Source: Mycobacterium botniense
Lineage (GTDB): Bacteria; Actinomycetota; Actinomycetes; Mycobacteriales; Mycobacteriaceae
DNA length: 64,000 nt
Reading direction: 5' to 3'
NCBI RefSeq assembly: GCF_010723305.1
Contig: NZ_BLKW01000002.1
Location: 62,001-126,000, forward strand
Under the pieces are notes generated by a model. It was not told the origin of the DNA. It worked only from the letters and a program-made list of their open reading frames with translations, and did no database searches. Position numbers and translations under genes: made by a program. How positions within the stretch are numbered: the stretch's first letter is position 1; each line of letters begins with the position of its first letter. Below, in pieces: positions 17,086 through 25,864 of the stretch.

Positions 17086-18294
17086 ATGGCAATCAATCTG
17101 GAACTCCCGCGCAAGATGCACGCGGTGATCGACAAGGCTCATCAGGGCGCCGCGGAGATGATGCGGCCGATCGCGCGCAAATACGACCTGAACGAACACG
17201 CCTACCCGGTCGAGCTTGACACCCTGGCCAGCCTGTTCATGGGTGCCGCCGAATCCAAGACGTTGGGGCTCACCGGTGCCGAGGCGTTCCGTGACGGCGA
17301 AGAGCAGGAAGAAAACCGCAACGGCCCCAATATGGCCGCGGTACTGCAGACCATCGAGGCCAGCTGGGGCGACGCCGCGATGATGCTGTCGATGCCCTAT
17401 CAAGGTCTGGGCAACGCGACGATCTCCGGCCTGGCCACAGACGATCAGCTCAAACGCCTGGGCACGGTGTGGGCCGCGATGGCGATCACCGAACCGGGAT
17501 TCGGCTCGGACTCCGCGGCGGTTTCCACAACCGCCACGCTGGACGGTGACGAGTACGTGATCAACGGCGAGAAGATCTTCGTCACGGCCGGTTCGCGGGC
17601 CAGCCACATCGTGGTGTGGGCGACGCTGGACAAGTCCAAGGGCCGCGCCGCGATCAAGCCGTTCATCGTGCCGCGCGACCATCCGGGTGTCACCGTCGAG
17701 CGGCTGGAAAAGAAGCTCGGCATCAAAGGCTCCGACACCGCCGCGATCCGCTTCGACAACGTCCGCATCCCCAAAGAAAACCTGCTGGGCAGCCCAGAGA
17801 TCGATACCAGCAAGGGTTTTGGCGGCGTGATGGAGACGTTTGACAACACCCGTCCGATCGTCGCCGCGATGGCCATCGGGGTCGCGCGCGCCGCACTGGA
17901 AGAGCTGCGCACCATCCTCACCAACGCCGGGGTGGAGATCTCCTACGACAAGCCGTGGCACGCCCACAGCGCCGCCGCGTCCGAGTTCCTGCGGATGGAG
18001 GCCGATTGGGAGGCGTCTTATCTGCTGGCGCTGCGCGCGGCGTGGCAGGCCGACAACAACATTCCCAACTCCAAAGAAGCGTCGATGAGCAAGGCCAAGG
18101 CCGGCCGGGTGGCCAGCGACATCACCCTCAAGGCCGTCGAATTGGCCGGCACGACTGGCTATTCCGAGCAGACATTGCTGGAAAAGTGGGCGCGTGACTC
18201 CAAGATCATGGACATTTTCGAGGGCACCCAGCAGATCCAGCAGCTGGTGGTCGCCCGCCGGTTGTTGGGGTTGTCGTCATCTGAGCTCAAGTAA
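17086..18294 (+). CDS. fadE23: Acyl-CoA dehydrogenase FadE23
   Basis: A 402-residue acyl-CoA dehydrogenase, partner of FadE24 (M. tuberculosis Rv3140 equivalent). Visible motifs are the FAD/substrate loop MAITEPGFGSDSAAVSTTA (residues ~126-144), YVINGEKIFVTAGSRA, and the C-terminal KIMDIFEGTQQIQQLVVARR with the catalytic-glutamate segment FEGTQQIQ. The canonical QxxGGxGY motif is represented by the divergent AVELAGTTGYSEQ, as often seen when one subunit of a heteromeric pair has specialised. The pair was reported as isoniazid-responsive in M. tuberculosis (recall, not testable here). The fadE23 stop is followed by 120 bases without a gene before the convergent TetR gene. Confidence 0.93.
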   Translation: MAINLELPRKMHAVIDKAHQGAAEMMRPIARKYDLNEHAYPVELDTLASLFMGAAESKTLGLTGAEAFRDGEEQEENRNGPNMAAVLQTIEASWGDAAMMLSMPYQGLGNATISGLATDDQLKRLGTVWAAMAITEPGFGSDSAAVSTTATLDGDEYVINGEKIFVTAGSRASHIVVWATLDKSKGRAAIKPFIVPRDHPGVTVERLEKKLGIKGSDTAAIRFDNVRIPKENLLGSPEIDTSKGFGGVMETFDNTRPIVAAMAIGVARAALEELRTILTNAGVEISYDKPWHAHSAAASEFLRMEADWEASYLLALRAAWQADNNIPNSKEASMSKAKAGRVASDITLKAVELAGTTGYSEQTLLEKWARDSKIMDIFEGTQQIQQLVVARRLLGLSSSELK

Positions 18295-18414
18295 CAGCGC
18301 CCCGGCCCGATTCGGCGGCGGCCTGAACCGGCCAACGCCGGGCTTGGCCCCACCGGGCGCAGCAACCGCATACGTCGCTGCAGGAGAGCGGGTGGACGTC
18401 CCCGACGTGATCGC

Positions 18415-19113
18415 TTATGCGATATCACACTGCTGATGACGGTTATGCGCGTCTGGCGGCGCCGACGGGGCCGGTGTGCTCACCGTGCCATCAGCAGTGT
18501 CCACAGCAGTATCGAGCGACGAACAGACCTCGAAACGGTCGAGATAGCGCCCGATGAACGCGTGGACCGCGGCGTGGCCGCGATCAATGCCCAGACTCTG
18601 CTCGAGCAGCATGATGCGCGCAAGGCTCGTCAGGATCATCGACATCACTACCGGTGGGAACTCCGTCATGTCGACGCCGTGGGCCCTCATGGCCTCGGCC
18701 AGGGCGGCGGCTTCCATGTCCCCATACCGCTGGGCATATGCCGCGATTTCACGGCGAATGGCCTTGCGGTGGTTGGCCAAAGCCATGAACTCGAGCATCA
18801 GTTGCGCGCCCTGCGTGCTGTTGAGCCGCCACAGCGCGTGCAGCGGCTGGTCGCCGGCCAGGGCCTGACGCTGACGCTGCAGCGTTGTCTCCGCCCCGGC
18901 CCGCAGCACCGCCACGAACAGGTCGTCCATGCTGGGGAAGTAGTAGTGCACCAACCCCGGCCGGACGCCTGCCCTGGCGGCCACCCGCCGCGATGTCGCC
19001 GCGGCGTAGCCCTCGTCGATCATGATCTCGGCCGTGGCCCGAATCAGCGCCCGCCGGGTCTCCAAATCGCGGGCACCAACCCTTGACTGACCGCCGGATG
19101 AGCTGCTAGACAT
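18415..19113 (-). CDS. TetR/AcrR-family transcriptional regulator
   Basis: A 232-residue repressor-type protein. The N-terminal helix-turn-helix includes TRRALIRATAEIMIDEGYAAATSRRVAARAGVR-like sequence (residues ~18-50) followed by PGLVHYYFPSMDDLFVAVL, the standard TetR continuation. The ligand domain is helical and unrecognised, and the last 35 residues are a disordered Ser/Thr/Pro-rich tail. The start ATG is at 19113. A perfect palindrome TTGGGCG-TT-CGCCCAA lies 17 bases upstream, between this gene and the SDR-remnant/P450 pair, so autoregulation and control of the P450 are likely. Confidence 0.88.
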   Translation of the reverse strand: MSSSSSGGQSRVGARDLETRRALIRATAEIMIDEGYAAATSRRVAARAGVRPGLVHYYFPSMDDLFVAVLRAGAETTLQRQRQALAGDQPLHALWRLNSTQGAQLMLEFMALANHRKAIRREIAAYAQRYGDMEAAALAEAMRAHGVDMTEFPPVVMSMILTSLARIMLLEQSLGIDRGHAAVHAFIGRYLDRFEVCSSLDTAVDTADGTVSTPAPSAPPDAHNRHQQCDIA

Positions 19114-19129
19114 GCGCTCAGCCTAGTAA

Positions 19130-19145
19130 TTGGGCGTTCGCCCAA
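19130..19145. promoter_or_regulatory. Palindromic operator of the TetR/P450 divergon
   Basis: TTGGGCG and CGCCCAA flank TT, giving a perfect 7-base inverted repeat in the short spacer between the TetR start (19113) and the Shine-Dalgarno GGAGG (19153-19157) of the SDR remnant. Position and symmetry fit a TetR dimer site controlling both directions. Confidence 0.6.
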
Positions 19146-19162
19146 ACAAGTGGGAGGAACAC

Positions 19163-19294
19163 ATGGCGGGCCGGATGGCAGACCAGGTCGCGGTCATCAC
19201 CGGCGCAGCGCGCGGGCCGGATGGCAGCCATGCGGTCCGGTTGGCGCACGACCGGGGCGCCGTCACTGCCGAAACCGGTATGCCGACTGCCTGA
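19163..19294 (+). pseudogene. Truncated SDR (short-chain dehydrogenase) N-terminus
   Basis: The ORF reads MAGRMADQVAVITGAARG, then PDGSHAVRLA, clearly the cofactor-binding start of a mycobacterial (mycofactocin-associated type) SDR, whose usual text is GAARGQGRSHAVRLA. After residue 30 it diverges and stops at 43 residues instead of ~270. It keeps a good ribosome-binding site (GGAGG, five bases before ATG). A 16-base direct repeat, GCGGGCCGGATGGCAG, occurs at 19166-19181 and 19212-19227, inside the corrupted segment. The reduced ORF may still be translated, but cannot be an enzyme. It lies 27 bases before the P450. Confidence 0.75.
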
Positions 19295-19321
19295 AATAGC
19301 GCTCAGCACAGGGGAAACCCC

Positions 19322-20524
19322 ATGACAACGGCCCACGACACCGACGTCTACTACGACCCCTACGACGTCAACATCGTCGCCAACCCCTACCCGGTGTATG
19401 CCCGGCTGCGGGAGGAGGCGCCGCTCTACTACAACCAGCGCTACAACTTTTGGGCGCTCTCCCGGCACGCCGACGTGGAAAAGGCGCTGGTGAATTGGGA
19501 GACGTTCTCCAGCAGCCGCGGCGACATCCTCGAACTCATCCAATCAGATTTCGACATGCCGCCCGGTGTCATGATGTTCGAAGACCCGCCGATGCACACC
19601 ATGCTGCGCGGGCTGATGTCGCGGGTGTTCACTCCGCGCCGCATGGCCGCCATCGAGGACCAGATCCGCCGGTTCTGCGTGCGTTGCCTGGATCCGCTGG
19701 TCGGCTCGGACGGATTCGACATCATCGCCGAGCTGGCCTCGATGATGCCGATGCGGGTGATCGGGATGCTGCTGGGCATCCCGGAAGACGACCAGATCAG
19801 CGTGCGTGACGCCAACGACGCCAACCTGCGTACGCGGCCCGGCGCACCGATGAAGGTAACCGACCCGGATGCGATCGCCGACGGGCGCATCTATGCCGAC
19901 TACATCGACTGGCGCGCCAAGAACCCCTCCGACGACCTGATGACCGCGTTGCTCAACGTGGAGTTCGACGACGAGCACGGGGTGAGGCGCACACTGACCC
20001 GCGACGAGGTGCTGCGCTACACCCAGGTCGTCGCCGGTGCGGGCAATGAGACCACCGGACGGCTCATCGGCTGGCTGGCCAAGGTGTTCGCCGAACATCC
20101 CGACCAGCGCCGCGATGTCTACCGGGACCGCTCATTGCTGACGCGCGCCGTCGACGAGACACTGCGGTTCGAGCCGACCGGCCCGCACGTGGCACGATGG
20201 ATGGCAACCGATTTCGAGTGCTACGGCACCACAGTGCCAGCCGGCAGCGCGATGCTGCTGCTCTTCGGCGCGGCCAACCGCGACCCGCGCCGATTCACCG
20301 ATCCCGACACGTTCAACATCCACCGCAACGACGGCGCGCACCTGACCTTCGGCAAGGGGCTGCACTACTGTCTCGGGGCGAACCTGGCCCGCCTGGAGGG
20401 CCGGGTCGCGCTCGACGAGTTGCTCAACCGCTGGCCGGACTGGGACATCGACTACGACACCGCGCAGCTCGCGCCGACCTCAACCGTTCGGGGCTGGGAG
20501 CGGCTGCGCATCGTATTACCGTGA
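19322..20524 (+). CDS. Cytochrome P450
   Basis: A 400-residue soluble bacterial P450. The I-helix oxygen-binding motif is VVAGAGNETT, the K-helix ExxR is ETLR, and the haem loop FGKGLHYCLG carries the axial ligand Cys350. It starts with an ATG shortly after the SDR remnant and ends before a convergent aldo/keto reductase. The CYP subfamily cannot be fixed by eye. Membership of a group linked to lipid or sterol catabolism is plausible from context. No ferredoxin gene is adjacent. The divergent TetR and its palindrome probably control expression, and the loss of the partner SDR suggests the original pathway is altered. Confidence 0.93.
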   Translation: MTTAHDTDVYYDPYDVNIVANPYPVYARLREEAPLYYNQRYNFWALSRHADVEKALVNWETFSSSRGDILELIQSDFDMPPGVMMFEDPPMHTMLRGLMSRVFTPRRMAAIEDQIRRFCVRCLDPLVGSDGFDIIAELASMMPMRVIGMLLGIPEDDQISVRDANDANLRTRPGAPMKVTDPDAIADGRIYADYIDWRAKNPSDDLMTALLNVEFDDEHGVRRTLTRDEVLRYTQVVAGAGNETTGRLIGWLAKVFAEHPDQRRDVYRDRSLLTRAVDETLRFEPTGPHVARWMATDFECYGTTVPAGSAMLLLFGAANRDPRRFTDPDTFNIHRNDGAHLTFGKGLHYCLGANLARLEGRVALDELLNRWPDWDIDYDTAQLAPTSTVRGWERLRIVLP

Positions 20525-20548
20525 GCAGCTTGCCGCGTCGTCGTGGCC

Positions 20549-20592
20549 CGGTGAGGCCGCACCGCGACCGCCGGCGAGACAAAACCTCACCG
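20549..20592. terminator. Possible bidirectional hairpin between convergent genes
   Basis: CGGTGAGG (20549-20556) and CCTCACCG (20585-20592) are perfect 8-base complements with a 28-base loop, in the 94-base spacer between the convergent P450 and aldo/keto reductase genes. No T-run follows, as is usual for mycobacteria, so terminator function is only suggested by position. Confidence 0.35.
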
Positions 20593-20618
20593 CCGTGTGC
20601 CCGGGCGCCTCAGCCGTA

Positions 20619-21476
20619 CTATCCGGCGACGGCGTTCAGCTGCTCGCGGATCTCCTCGCCCAGTTCGATACCGGCGACGGCCATGTTCTCCTCCAGGTGT
20701 CGCACCCGCGAGGTACCCGGGATCAGCAGGATATTGGGCGCCACGCTCAGCGTCCAGGCCAGCGCGATCTGCGCAGGCGTACACCCGAGCCGGCCAGCGG
20801 CCTGCTGCACCAGCTCGTTGCCCAGCACCGGATTTGGTCGCGCGAACCCCGAGCCCAGCGGGAAAAACGGCACGAACGCGATGCCGCGCGCGGTGCACTC
20901 GTGCAGAACCGGCGCCGACGACCGGTCGGCGAGATTGAAAGCATTTTGCACACAAGCGATTTCTGTGTACTGCAGCGCATAACGCAGATGCTCGAGGGTA
21001 ACGTTGCTCAGCCCTATACCGGCGATCAACCCCGCATCGCGAGCAGCGGTCATCACCGAAAGCTGCTCGTCGAAGCGTTGGTCCGGCCGCGCACTATCGA
21101 TGAGCCGCAAGTTCACCACAGCAAGTTGATCGACACCGAGCGTGCGTAAATTGGCTTCGATATCGGTGCGCAAGTCCGCCGGGTCGGCGAGAGGCAGCCA
21201 GGCGCCGGCTTCATCGCGGCGCGCCCCGACCTTGCTGACCAGCGCCAGGCCGGGCGGATAGGGGTGCAGGGCCTCGCGGATCAGCTCGTTGGCGACATCC
21301 GGCCCGTAAAACTGCGCGGTGTCGATGTGGTCGACGCCGAGCTGGACCGCCCGCCGCAACACCGCCAGCGCTTCGTCTCGATCCCGCGGCGGCCCGAACG
21401 CTCCCGGCCCGGGAAGTTGGATAGCCCCGAAGCCGACGCGCGCGACGGAGACCGCACCGAGTGAAAAACGCTGCAC
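20619..21476 (-). CDS. Aldo/keto reductase family oxidoreductase
   Basis: A 285-residue TIM-barrel NADPH-dependent oxidoreductase. The catalytic Asp and Tyr are in VDHIDTAQFYGPDVANELI (residues ~49-67) and the Lys in ALVSKVGAR. The fourth tetrad position, usually His, is Asn in LAVVNLRLID. The C-terminal cofactor segment is LIPGTSRVRHLEENMA. Start is a GTG at 21476, only 23 bases from the divergent reductase start. Substrate unknown. The Asn in place of His suggests altered carbonyl polarisation, though this substitution is seen in this subgroup of aldo/keto reductases. Confidence 0.88.
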   Translation of the reverse strand: MQRFSLGAVSVARVGFGAIQLPGPGAFGPPRDRDEALAVLRRAVQLGVDHIDTAQFYGPDVANELIREALHPYPPGLALVSKVGARRDEAGAWLPLADPADLRTDIEANLRTLGVDQLAVVNLRLIDSARPDQRFDEQLSVMTAARDAGLIAGIGLSNVTLEHLRYALQYTEIACVQNAFNLADRSSAPVLHECTARGIAFVPFFPLGSGFARPNPVLGNELVQQAAGRLGCTPAQIALAWTLSVAPNILLIPGTSRVRHLEENMAVAGIELGEEIREQLNAVAG

Positions 21477-21499
21477 GGTCTGAGACTAGCGTCGAAGGC

Positions 21500-22498
21500 A
21501 TGGACACCTTTCGCGCCCTCATGGCACACCAAACCGGGGATCGGATCACCACCGCGGTCGAGACGCTGAGGCTGTCGGACCTGCCGCCGGGTGAGGTGAC
21601 CATCCGGGTGCTGTATTCCAGCGTCAACTTCAAGGACTCGCTGGCTCTGACACCGGGGGGCGGTGTGGTCCGCAACTACCCCGTCGTGCCCGGTATCGAC
21701 CTCACCGGCGAGGTCGTCGAGTCGCGCTCACCGGAGTTCCAGCCCGGCGACAGGGTGCTGGCCCATGGCTACCAGATCGGAACCGGCCACCACGGCGGTT
21801 ACGCCGAATATGCCCGGCTGCCCGCTGATCAGGTGGTGCCGCTGGGGACGCTGAGCCCGCGCGACGGGGCGGCGATCGGGACCGCCGGCTTCACCGCTGC
21901 GATGAGCGTACATGCCCTCATCGACTGGGGCGTCGGCACCGATGCCGGTCCTGTCGTGGTAACCGGCGCGTCCGGCGGAGTCGGGTCGATCAGCGTGGAT
22001 TTGCTCGCGGCCGCCGGCTACCACGTGGTGGCGTCGACCGGCAAGCCGCACGCGGCCGGGCAGCTGAAAACCCTTGGCGCCGCAGATGTTATCGGTCGTC
22101 TTCCAGCCGATCCGGACGCCAAGCCGCGGCCCCTGGCCAAGGCCCGCTGGGCAGCCGGGGTGGACTGTGTGGGTGGCGCCACGCTGGCCGACGTGCTCAG
22201 CTCCGTTGCCTACGGCGGCGCGGTGGCCTGCAGCGGGCTGACCGGGGGCGCGGAGCTGCGCACCACGGTGATGCCGTTCATCCTGCGTGGAATCGCGCTG
22301 CTGGGCATGGAGTCGGTCCAAATGCCCATCGGCCCGCGGCGGGACCTGTGGGCCCGTCTCGGCGATGCGATGCGGCCACGCCATCTCGAGTAGATTACCA
22401 CCGAGGTCGACATCAAAGACGTCATCGGGGTCCTCGACCAGGTGCGAGCGGGGGCGTTTTCCGGACGGGCGGTGGTGCGGGTCGCCGGCGGGTTCTGA
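21500..22498 (+). pseudogene. YhdH/AcuI-type NADPH-dependent reductase interrupted by an amber stop
   Basis: MDR-superfamily quinone/acryloyl-CoA reductase. From the ATG at 21500 the frame shows NFKDSLALTPGGGVVRNYP and the cofactor loop VVTGASGGVGSISVDLLAA. At 22391-22393 it meets TAG after PRHLE. The same frame continues to TGA at 22496-22498 as ITTEVDIKDVIGVLDQ, then VRAGAFSGRAVVRVAGGF, exactly the expected C-terminus of the family. One base change (for example CAG to TAG) would explain the break. If the stop is real, the product loses its last ~35 residues, including the final strand. TAGCGT at 21487-21492, seven bases before the ATG, fits a leaderless promoter. fadB4 follows 66 bases after the distal stop. 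Confidence 0.75.
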
Positions 22499-22564
22499 CC
22501 GGTCCTCCTGCCCGGATCGGGCCGCCAGTAGGCTGGTGAACCGCTGGTCGACGACGGAGGTGGC

Positions 22565-23536
22565 ATGCGCGCGGTACGGGTGACTCGGCTGGATGGCCCC
22601 AACACAGTCGAGGTGGCGGAGGTCGACGAACCCGCAAACGACGGCGTGGTCGTCGAGGTGCACGCGGCGGGGGTGGCATTCCCGGACGTGCTGCTCACCC
22701 GCGGGCTCTACCAGTACAAGCCCGACCCGCCGTTTGTGCTGGGGGCCGAGATCGCGGGCGTGGTCCGATCCGCACCCGCCGGCGCCCCTGTGCGTCGCGG
22801 CGACCGAGTCGCCGGGCTGACGATGCTCACCGGCGGGATGGCCGAGGTCGCCGCGCTGGCCCCGGAGCGGGTGTTCAGGCTGCCCGACACCGTCACCTTC
22901 GAAGCGGGTGCGGGTTTGCTATTCAACGACCTGACCGTGTATTTCGCGCTGACCGTGCGCGGCCGGCTGCGGCCGGGTGAGACGGTGCTGGTGCACGGGG
23001 CAGCCGGCGGGATCGGGACGTCGACGCTGCGGCTGGCGCCGGCGCTCGGCGCCTCCCGCACCATCGCGGTGGTCAGCACGCAAGAAAAGGCCCAAACCGC
23101 AAGGGCAGCAGGCGCGACCGATGTGGTGCTGGCCGACGGATTCAAGGACGCGGTGAAGGACTTGACCAGCGGCCGCGGCGTGGACATCGTGGTGGACCCG
23201 GTCGGCGGCGATCGGGTTACCGACTCGCTGCGGTCGCTTGCTCCGGCGGGACGGTTGCTGGTGATCGGCTTCACCGGCGGCGAGATCCCCACTGTGAAGG
23301 TAAATCGGCTGCTGCTCAACAACATTGACGTGGTCGGCGTCGGCTGGGGCGCCTGGAGCGCGCGGCACCCCGGCGCGCTGGCCGAGCAGTGGGCCGGACT
23401 CGAGCGGCTGCTCACCTCCGGTCAGCTGCCTCCTCCGCAACCGGTGGTCTACCCGCTGGAGGAGGCCGCCGCCGCGATCGCGTCCCTGGAAAATCGCACC
23501 GCTACCGGGAAAGTCGTTTTGCGCGTGCGCGGTTAA
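22565..23536 (+). CDS. fadB4: NADPH quinone oxidoreductase-like protein FadB4
   Basis: A 323-residue zinc-independent MDR protein, the same length as M. tuberculosis FadB4 (Rv3141) and highly similar from memory. Features are AGVAFPDVLLTRGLYQYKPDPP at the N-terminus, the cofactor loop VLVHGAAGGIGTSTLRLA (residues ~140-157) and VDIVVDPVGGDRVTDSLRSL. Despite the name it is not a 3-hydroxyacyl-CoA dehydrogenase of the FadB fold. It probably reduces an enoyl or quinone-type substrate. It completes the conserved hisN-pflA-fadE24-fadE23-fadB4 series, here interrupted by the TetR/P450/reductase insertion. Confidence 0.93.
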   Translation: MRAVRVTRLDGPNTVEVAEVDEPANDGVVVEVHAAGVAFPDVLLTRGLYQYKPDPPFVLGAEIAGVVRSAPAGAPVRRGDRVAGLTMLTGGMAEVAALAPERVFRLPDTVTFEAGAGLLFNDLTVYFALTVRGRLRPGETVLVHGAAGGIGTSTLRLAPALGASRTIAVVSTQEKAQTARAAGATDVVLADGFKDAVKDLTSGRGVDIVVDPVGGDRVTDSLRSLAPAGRLLVIGFTGGEIPTVKVNRLLLNNIDVVGVGWGAWSARHPGALAEQWAGLERLLTSGQLPPPQPVVYPLEEAAAAIASLENRTATGKVVLRVRG

Positions 23537-23631
23537 CGCTGCGCGCCCGGAGCCGTTCATGGATCGCAACCGCCGCAAACTACGCGATGTTCAGCGACGA
23601 TGCCCAGCCGGCCGATGAGATGGAGCCGGCG

Positions 23632-24837
23632 ATGACTCCCGCCGGCGCGCTGGACGGCATCCGGGTGCTCGAGCTGGGCACCCTGATCGCGGGGCCGTTC
23701 GCCGGCCGGCTGCTCGGCGACATGGGTGCTGACGTCATCAAGATCGAGGCGCCCGGCGCCCCCGATCCGTTGCGCACCTGGGGCCAGGCCGAGCTCGACG
23801 GGCACCATTTCTTCTGGACCGTGCACGCCCGCAACAAGAAAGCGGTCACTCTCGACCTGCGTAAGAGCCGCGGACGCGAGCTGTTCCTCGAGCTGGTCGC
23901 GGTATCCGACATTGTCGTGGAGAACTTCCGCCCGGGCACCCTGGAGAAGTGGAATCTGGGCTACGACGTGCTGGCCGACCGCAATCCCGGGATCATCGTG
24001 GTGCGGGTCTCCGGCTACGGACAGACCGGACCGGACGCCCACAAAGCCGGCTACGCGTCGGTGGCCGAGGCGGTCAGCGGGCTGCGCCACCTCAACGGCT
24101 TTCCCGGCGGGCCGCCGCCGCGGCTGGCGCTATCACTGGGTGACAGCCTGGCCGGGATGTTCGCCGCCCAGGGAGCGCTGGCGGCACTTTACCGGCGCAC
24201 CCGCACCGGCAGGGGCCAGGTGGTCGATACAGCGCTGACCGAATCCTGTTTGGCCATCCAGGAATCCACAATTCCCGACTATGACGTCGGCGGCGTGGTG
24301 CGCGGCCCGTCCGGCACACGGCTGGAGGGTATCGCGCCCTCGAACATCTACCGCGCCGCCGACGGGACCTGGGTGGTGATCGCCGCGAACCAGGACACCG
24401 TGTTCGCGCGGCTGTGCAAGGCCATGGGCCAGGCCGACCTGGCCACTGACGACCGGTTCGCCACCCACGCTGCCCGCGGGCGCAACCAGGATGAACTCGA
24501 CACGATCATCGCCGAGTGGGCCGGGCAGCGCCAACCCGACGACATTATCGAAACCCTTTCCGCCGCCGGGGTGATCGCTGGACGCATCAACACGGTCGCC
24601 GACGTGGTGCGTGATCCGCACCTGCGGGCCCGCGGCATGATCGCCCCACACTGGGATGAGCGGGTCGAACGCGCCGTTTTGGGGCCGGGGATCGTGCCGC
24701 TGCTCTCGGAATCCCCGGGCAGCATCCGCAATGCGGGGCCCGCGCACCCCGGGCAGCACAATGACGAGATCTACCGCGGACTGCTGGGTAAGACCGGTGA
24801 GGAGCTCGACGCGCTACGCGCGGAGGGGGTGCTATGA
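23632..24837 (+). CDS. CaiB/BaiF-type CoA transferase
   Basis: Family III CoA transferase of about 401 residues, moving CoA between acyl-CoA and free acid. The N-terminal ALDGIRVLELGTLIAGPFAGRLLGDMGADVIKIE (about residues 5-38) is diagnostic. The catalytic aspartate is in LALSLGDSLAGMFAAQGALAAL, and VRVSGYGQTGPD is the glycine loop. The start ATG at 23632 has GGAG six bases upstream. The frame is open to 23389, but the upstream part overlaps fadB4 and is not conserved-looking. It overlaps the lyase gene by ATGA, so the pair is coupled. Role: probably activates a branched or dicarboxylic acid for the following lyase and dehydrogenase (inference). Confidence 0.9.
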   Translation: MTPAGALDGIRVLELGTLIAGPFAGRLLGDMGADVIKIEAPGAPDPLRTWGQAELDGHHFFWTVHARNKKAVTLDLRKSRGRELFLELVAVSDIVVENFRPGTLEKWNLGYDVLADRNPGIIVVRVSGYGQTGPDAHKAGYASVAEAVSGLRHLNGFPGGPPPRLALSLGDSLAGMFAAQGALAALYRRTRTGRGQVVDTALTESCLAIQESTIPDYDVGGVVRGPSGTRLEGIAPSNIYRAADGTWVVIAANQDTVFARLCKAMGQADLATDDRFATHAARGRNQDELDTIIAEWAGQRQPDDIIETLSAAGVIAGRINTVADVVRDPHLRARGMIAPHWDERVERAVLGPGIVPLLSESPGSIRNAGPAHPGQHNDEIYRGLLGKTGEELDALRAEGVL

Positions 24838-25739
24838 CCAAACTGCCATCGCATGTGGACATCCGCGAGGTGTCCCTGCGCGACGGATTGCAGATCGAGT
24901 CGCCAATCGGATTGTCGGCCAAGCTGGACCTGCTGGGCGCGGTGGCGGCCACCGGGGTGCGTGAGGTCGAAGCCTGCGCGTTCGTGTCACCGTCGAAGGT
25001 ACCGTCGATGGCCGACGCCGAGCAGCTGGCGGCCCACTTGCACCGCTTCCCCGGTATCGGGTTTTCCGCCCTGGTGGCCGGCACGGGCGGCGCCAGACGG
25101 GCGATGGCCGCCGGGATGCGCGCTATCGAGTACGTGGTCGCGGCCTCTGACGCGTTTAGCCGCGCTAATTCCGGGCGCAGCAGCGCGGAGGCGACCGCGC
25201 AGATCGGTGAGATCGTCGCCATCGCCCGTGACAGCGGTGCCGTCGTCGAGGTGATGATCGCCACCGCATGGGACTGCCCGTTCGACGGGCCCACCCCGCC
25301 GCAGCGAGTCTTCGACATCGCCGCAGCCGCCCGCGATCAGGGCGCCGACCGGATCGGGATCGCCGACACCATCGGCACCGCCACGCCGGGGCGGGTCAGT
25401 GCGCTGATCGCCGGGCTGCGCCCGGTGATCGGCGGCATCCCCCTCAGCGGGCATTTCCACAACACCCGCGGCGCGGGACTGGCCAGCGCCTATGCGGCGG
25501 TCTGCGCCGGGGTGAACCGGCTGGACGCCTCGGTCGGCGGGCTGGGGGGCTGCCCGTTCGCGCCGGGTGCCAGCGGCAATATCGCCACCGAAGACCTGGT
25601 CTACCTGCTCACCGACAGCGGAATCGACGTCGATATCGATCTGAAAGCCGCCATCGCCGCCGCGAAGGTCGCCGAATCGGTTGTCGGCCACGATCTTCCC
25701 GGGGCACTGTTACATGCCGGCGACCGGATTCGCCACTAG
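24834..25739 (+). CDS. Hydroxymethylglutaryl-CoA lyase-family enzyme
   Basis: A 301-residue DRE-TIM metallolyase. The signature REVSLRDGLQIE is at residues 11-22. The metal-binding HxH is in SGHFHNTRGAGLASAY and the catalytic-cysteine loop GGLGGCPFAPGASGN near residue 240 matches HMG-CoA lyases (acetyl-CoA plus acetoacetate from HMG-CoA). Related enzymes cleave other 3-hydroxy-3-methyl acyl-CoAs, so leucine or isoprenoid-type breakdown are both possible. The ATG overlaps the CaiB stop. The 125 bases after the stop carry the ribosome-binding site of the next dehydrogenase. Confidence 0.92.
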   Translation: MTKLPSHVDIREVSLRDGLQIESPIGLSAKLDLLGAVAATGVREVEACAFVSPSKVPSMADAEQLAAHLHRFPGIGFSALVAGTGGARRAMAAGMRAIEYVVAASDAFSRANSGRSSAEATAQIGEIVAIARDSGAVVEVMIATAWDCPFDGPTPPQRVFDIAAAARDQGADRIGIADTIGTATPGRVSALIAGLRPVIGGIPLSGHFHNTRGAGLASAYAAVCAGVNRLDASVGGLGGCPFAPGASGNIATEDLVYLLTDSGIDVDIDLKAAIAAAKVAESVVGHDLPGALLHAGDRIRH

Positions 25740-25864
25740 GCGGGCGATGCGCGGCGGTCACGGCAGCACTCTGGCCGCGACAACGACGCCACCGCGGCAT
25801 AGCCGACGATATGCAGGAAAACCCGATATGGAGCCGCGGCGCTAGCGAAAGAGGAGTGATCACC

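Noticed and set aside
25268..25864. Long open frame in front of the acyl-CoA dehydrogenase
   Set aside because: It overlaps the HMG-CoA-lyase gene in another frame and reads as arginine-rich shadow. The GTG at 25865 with GAGGAG fits the family start.
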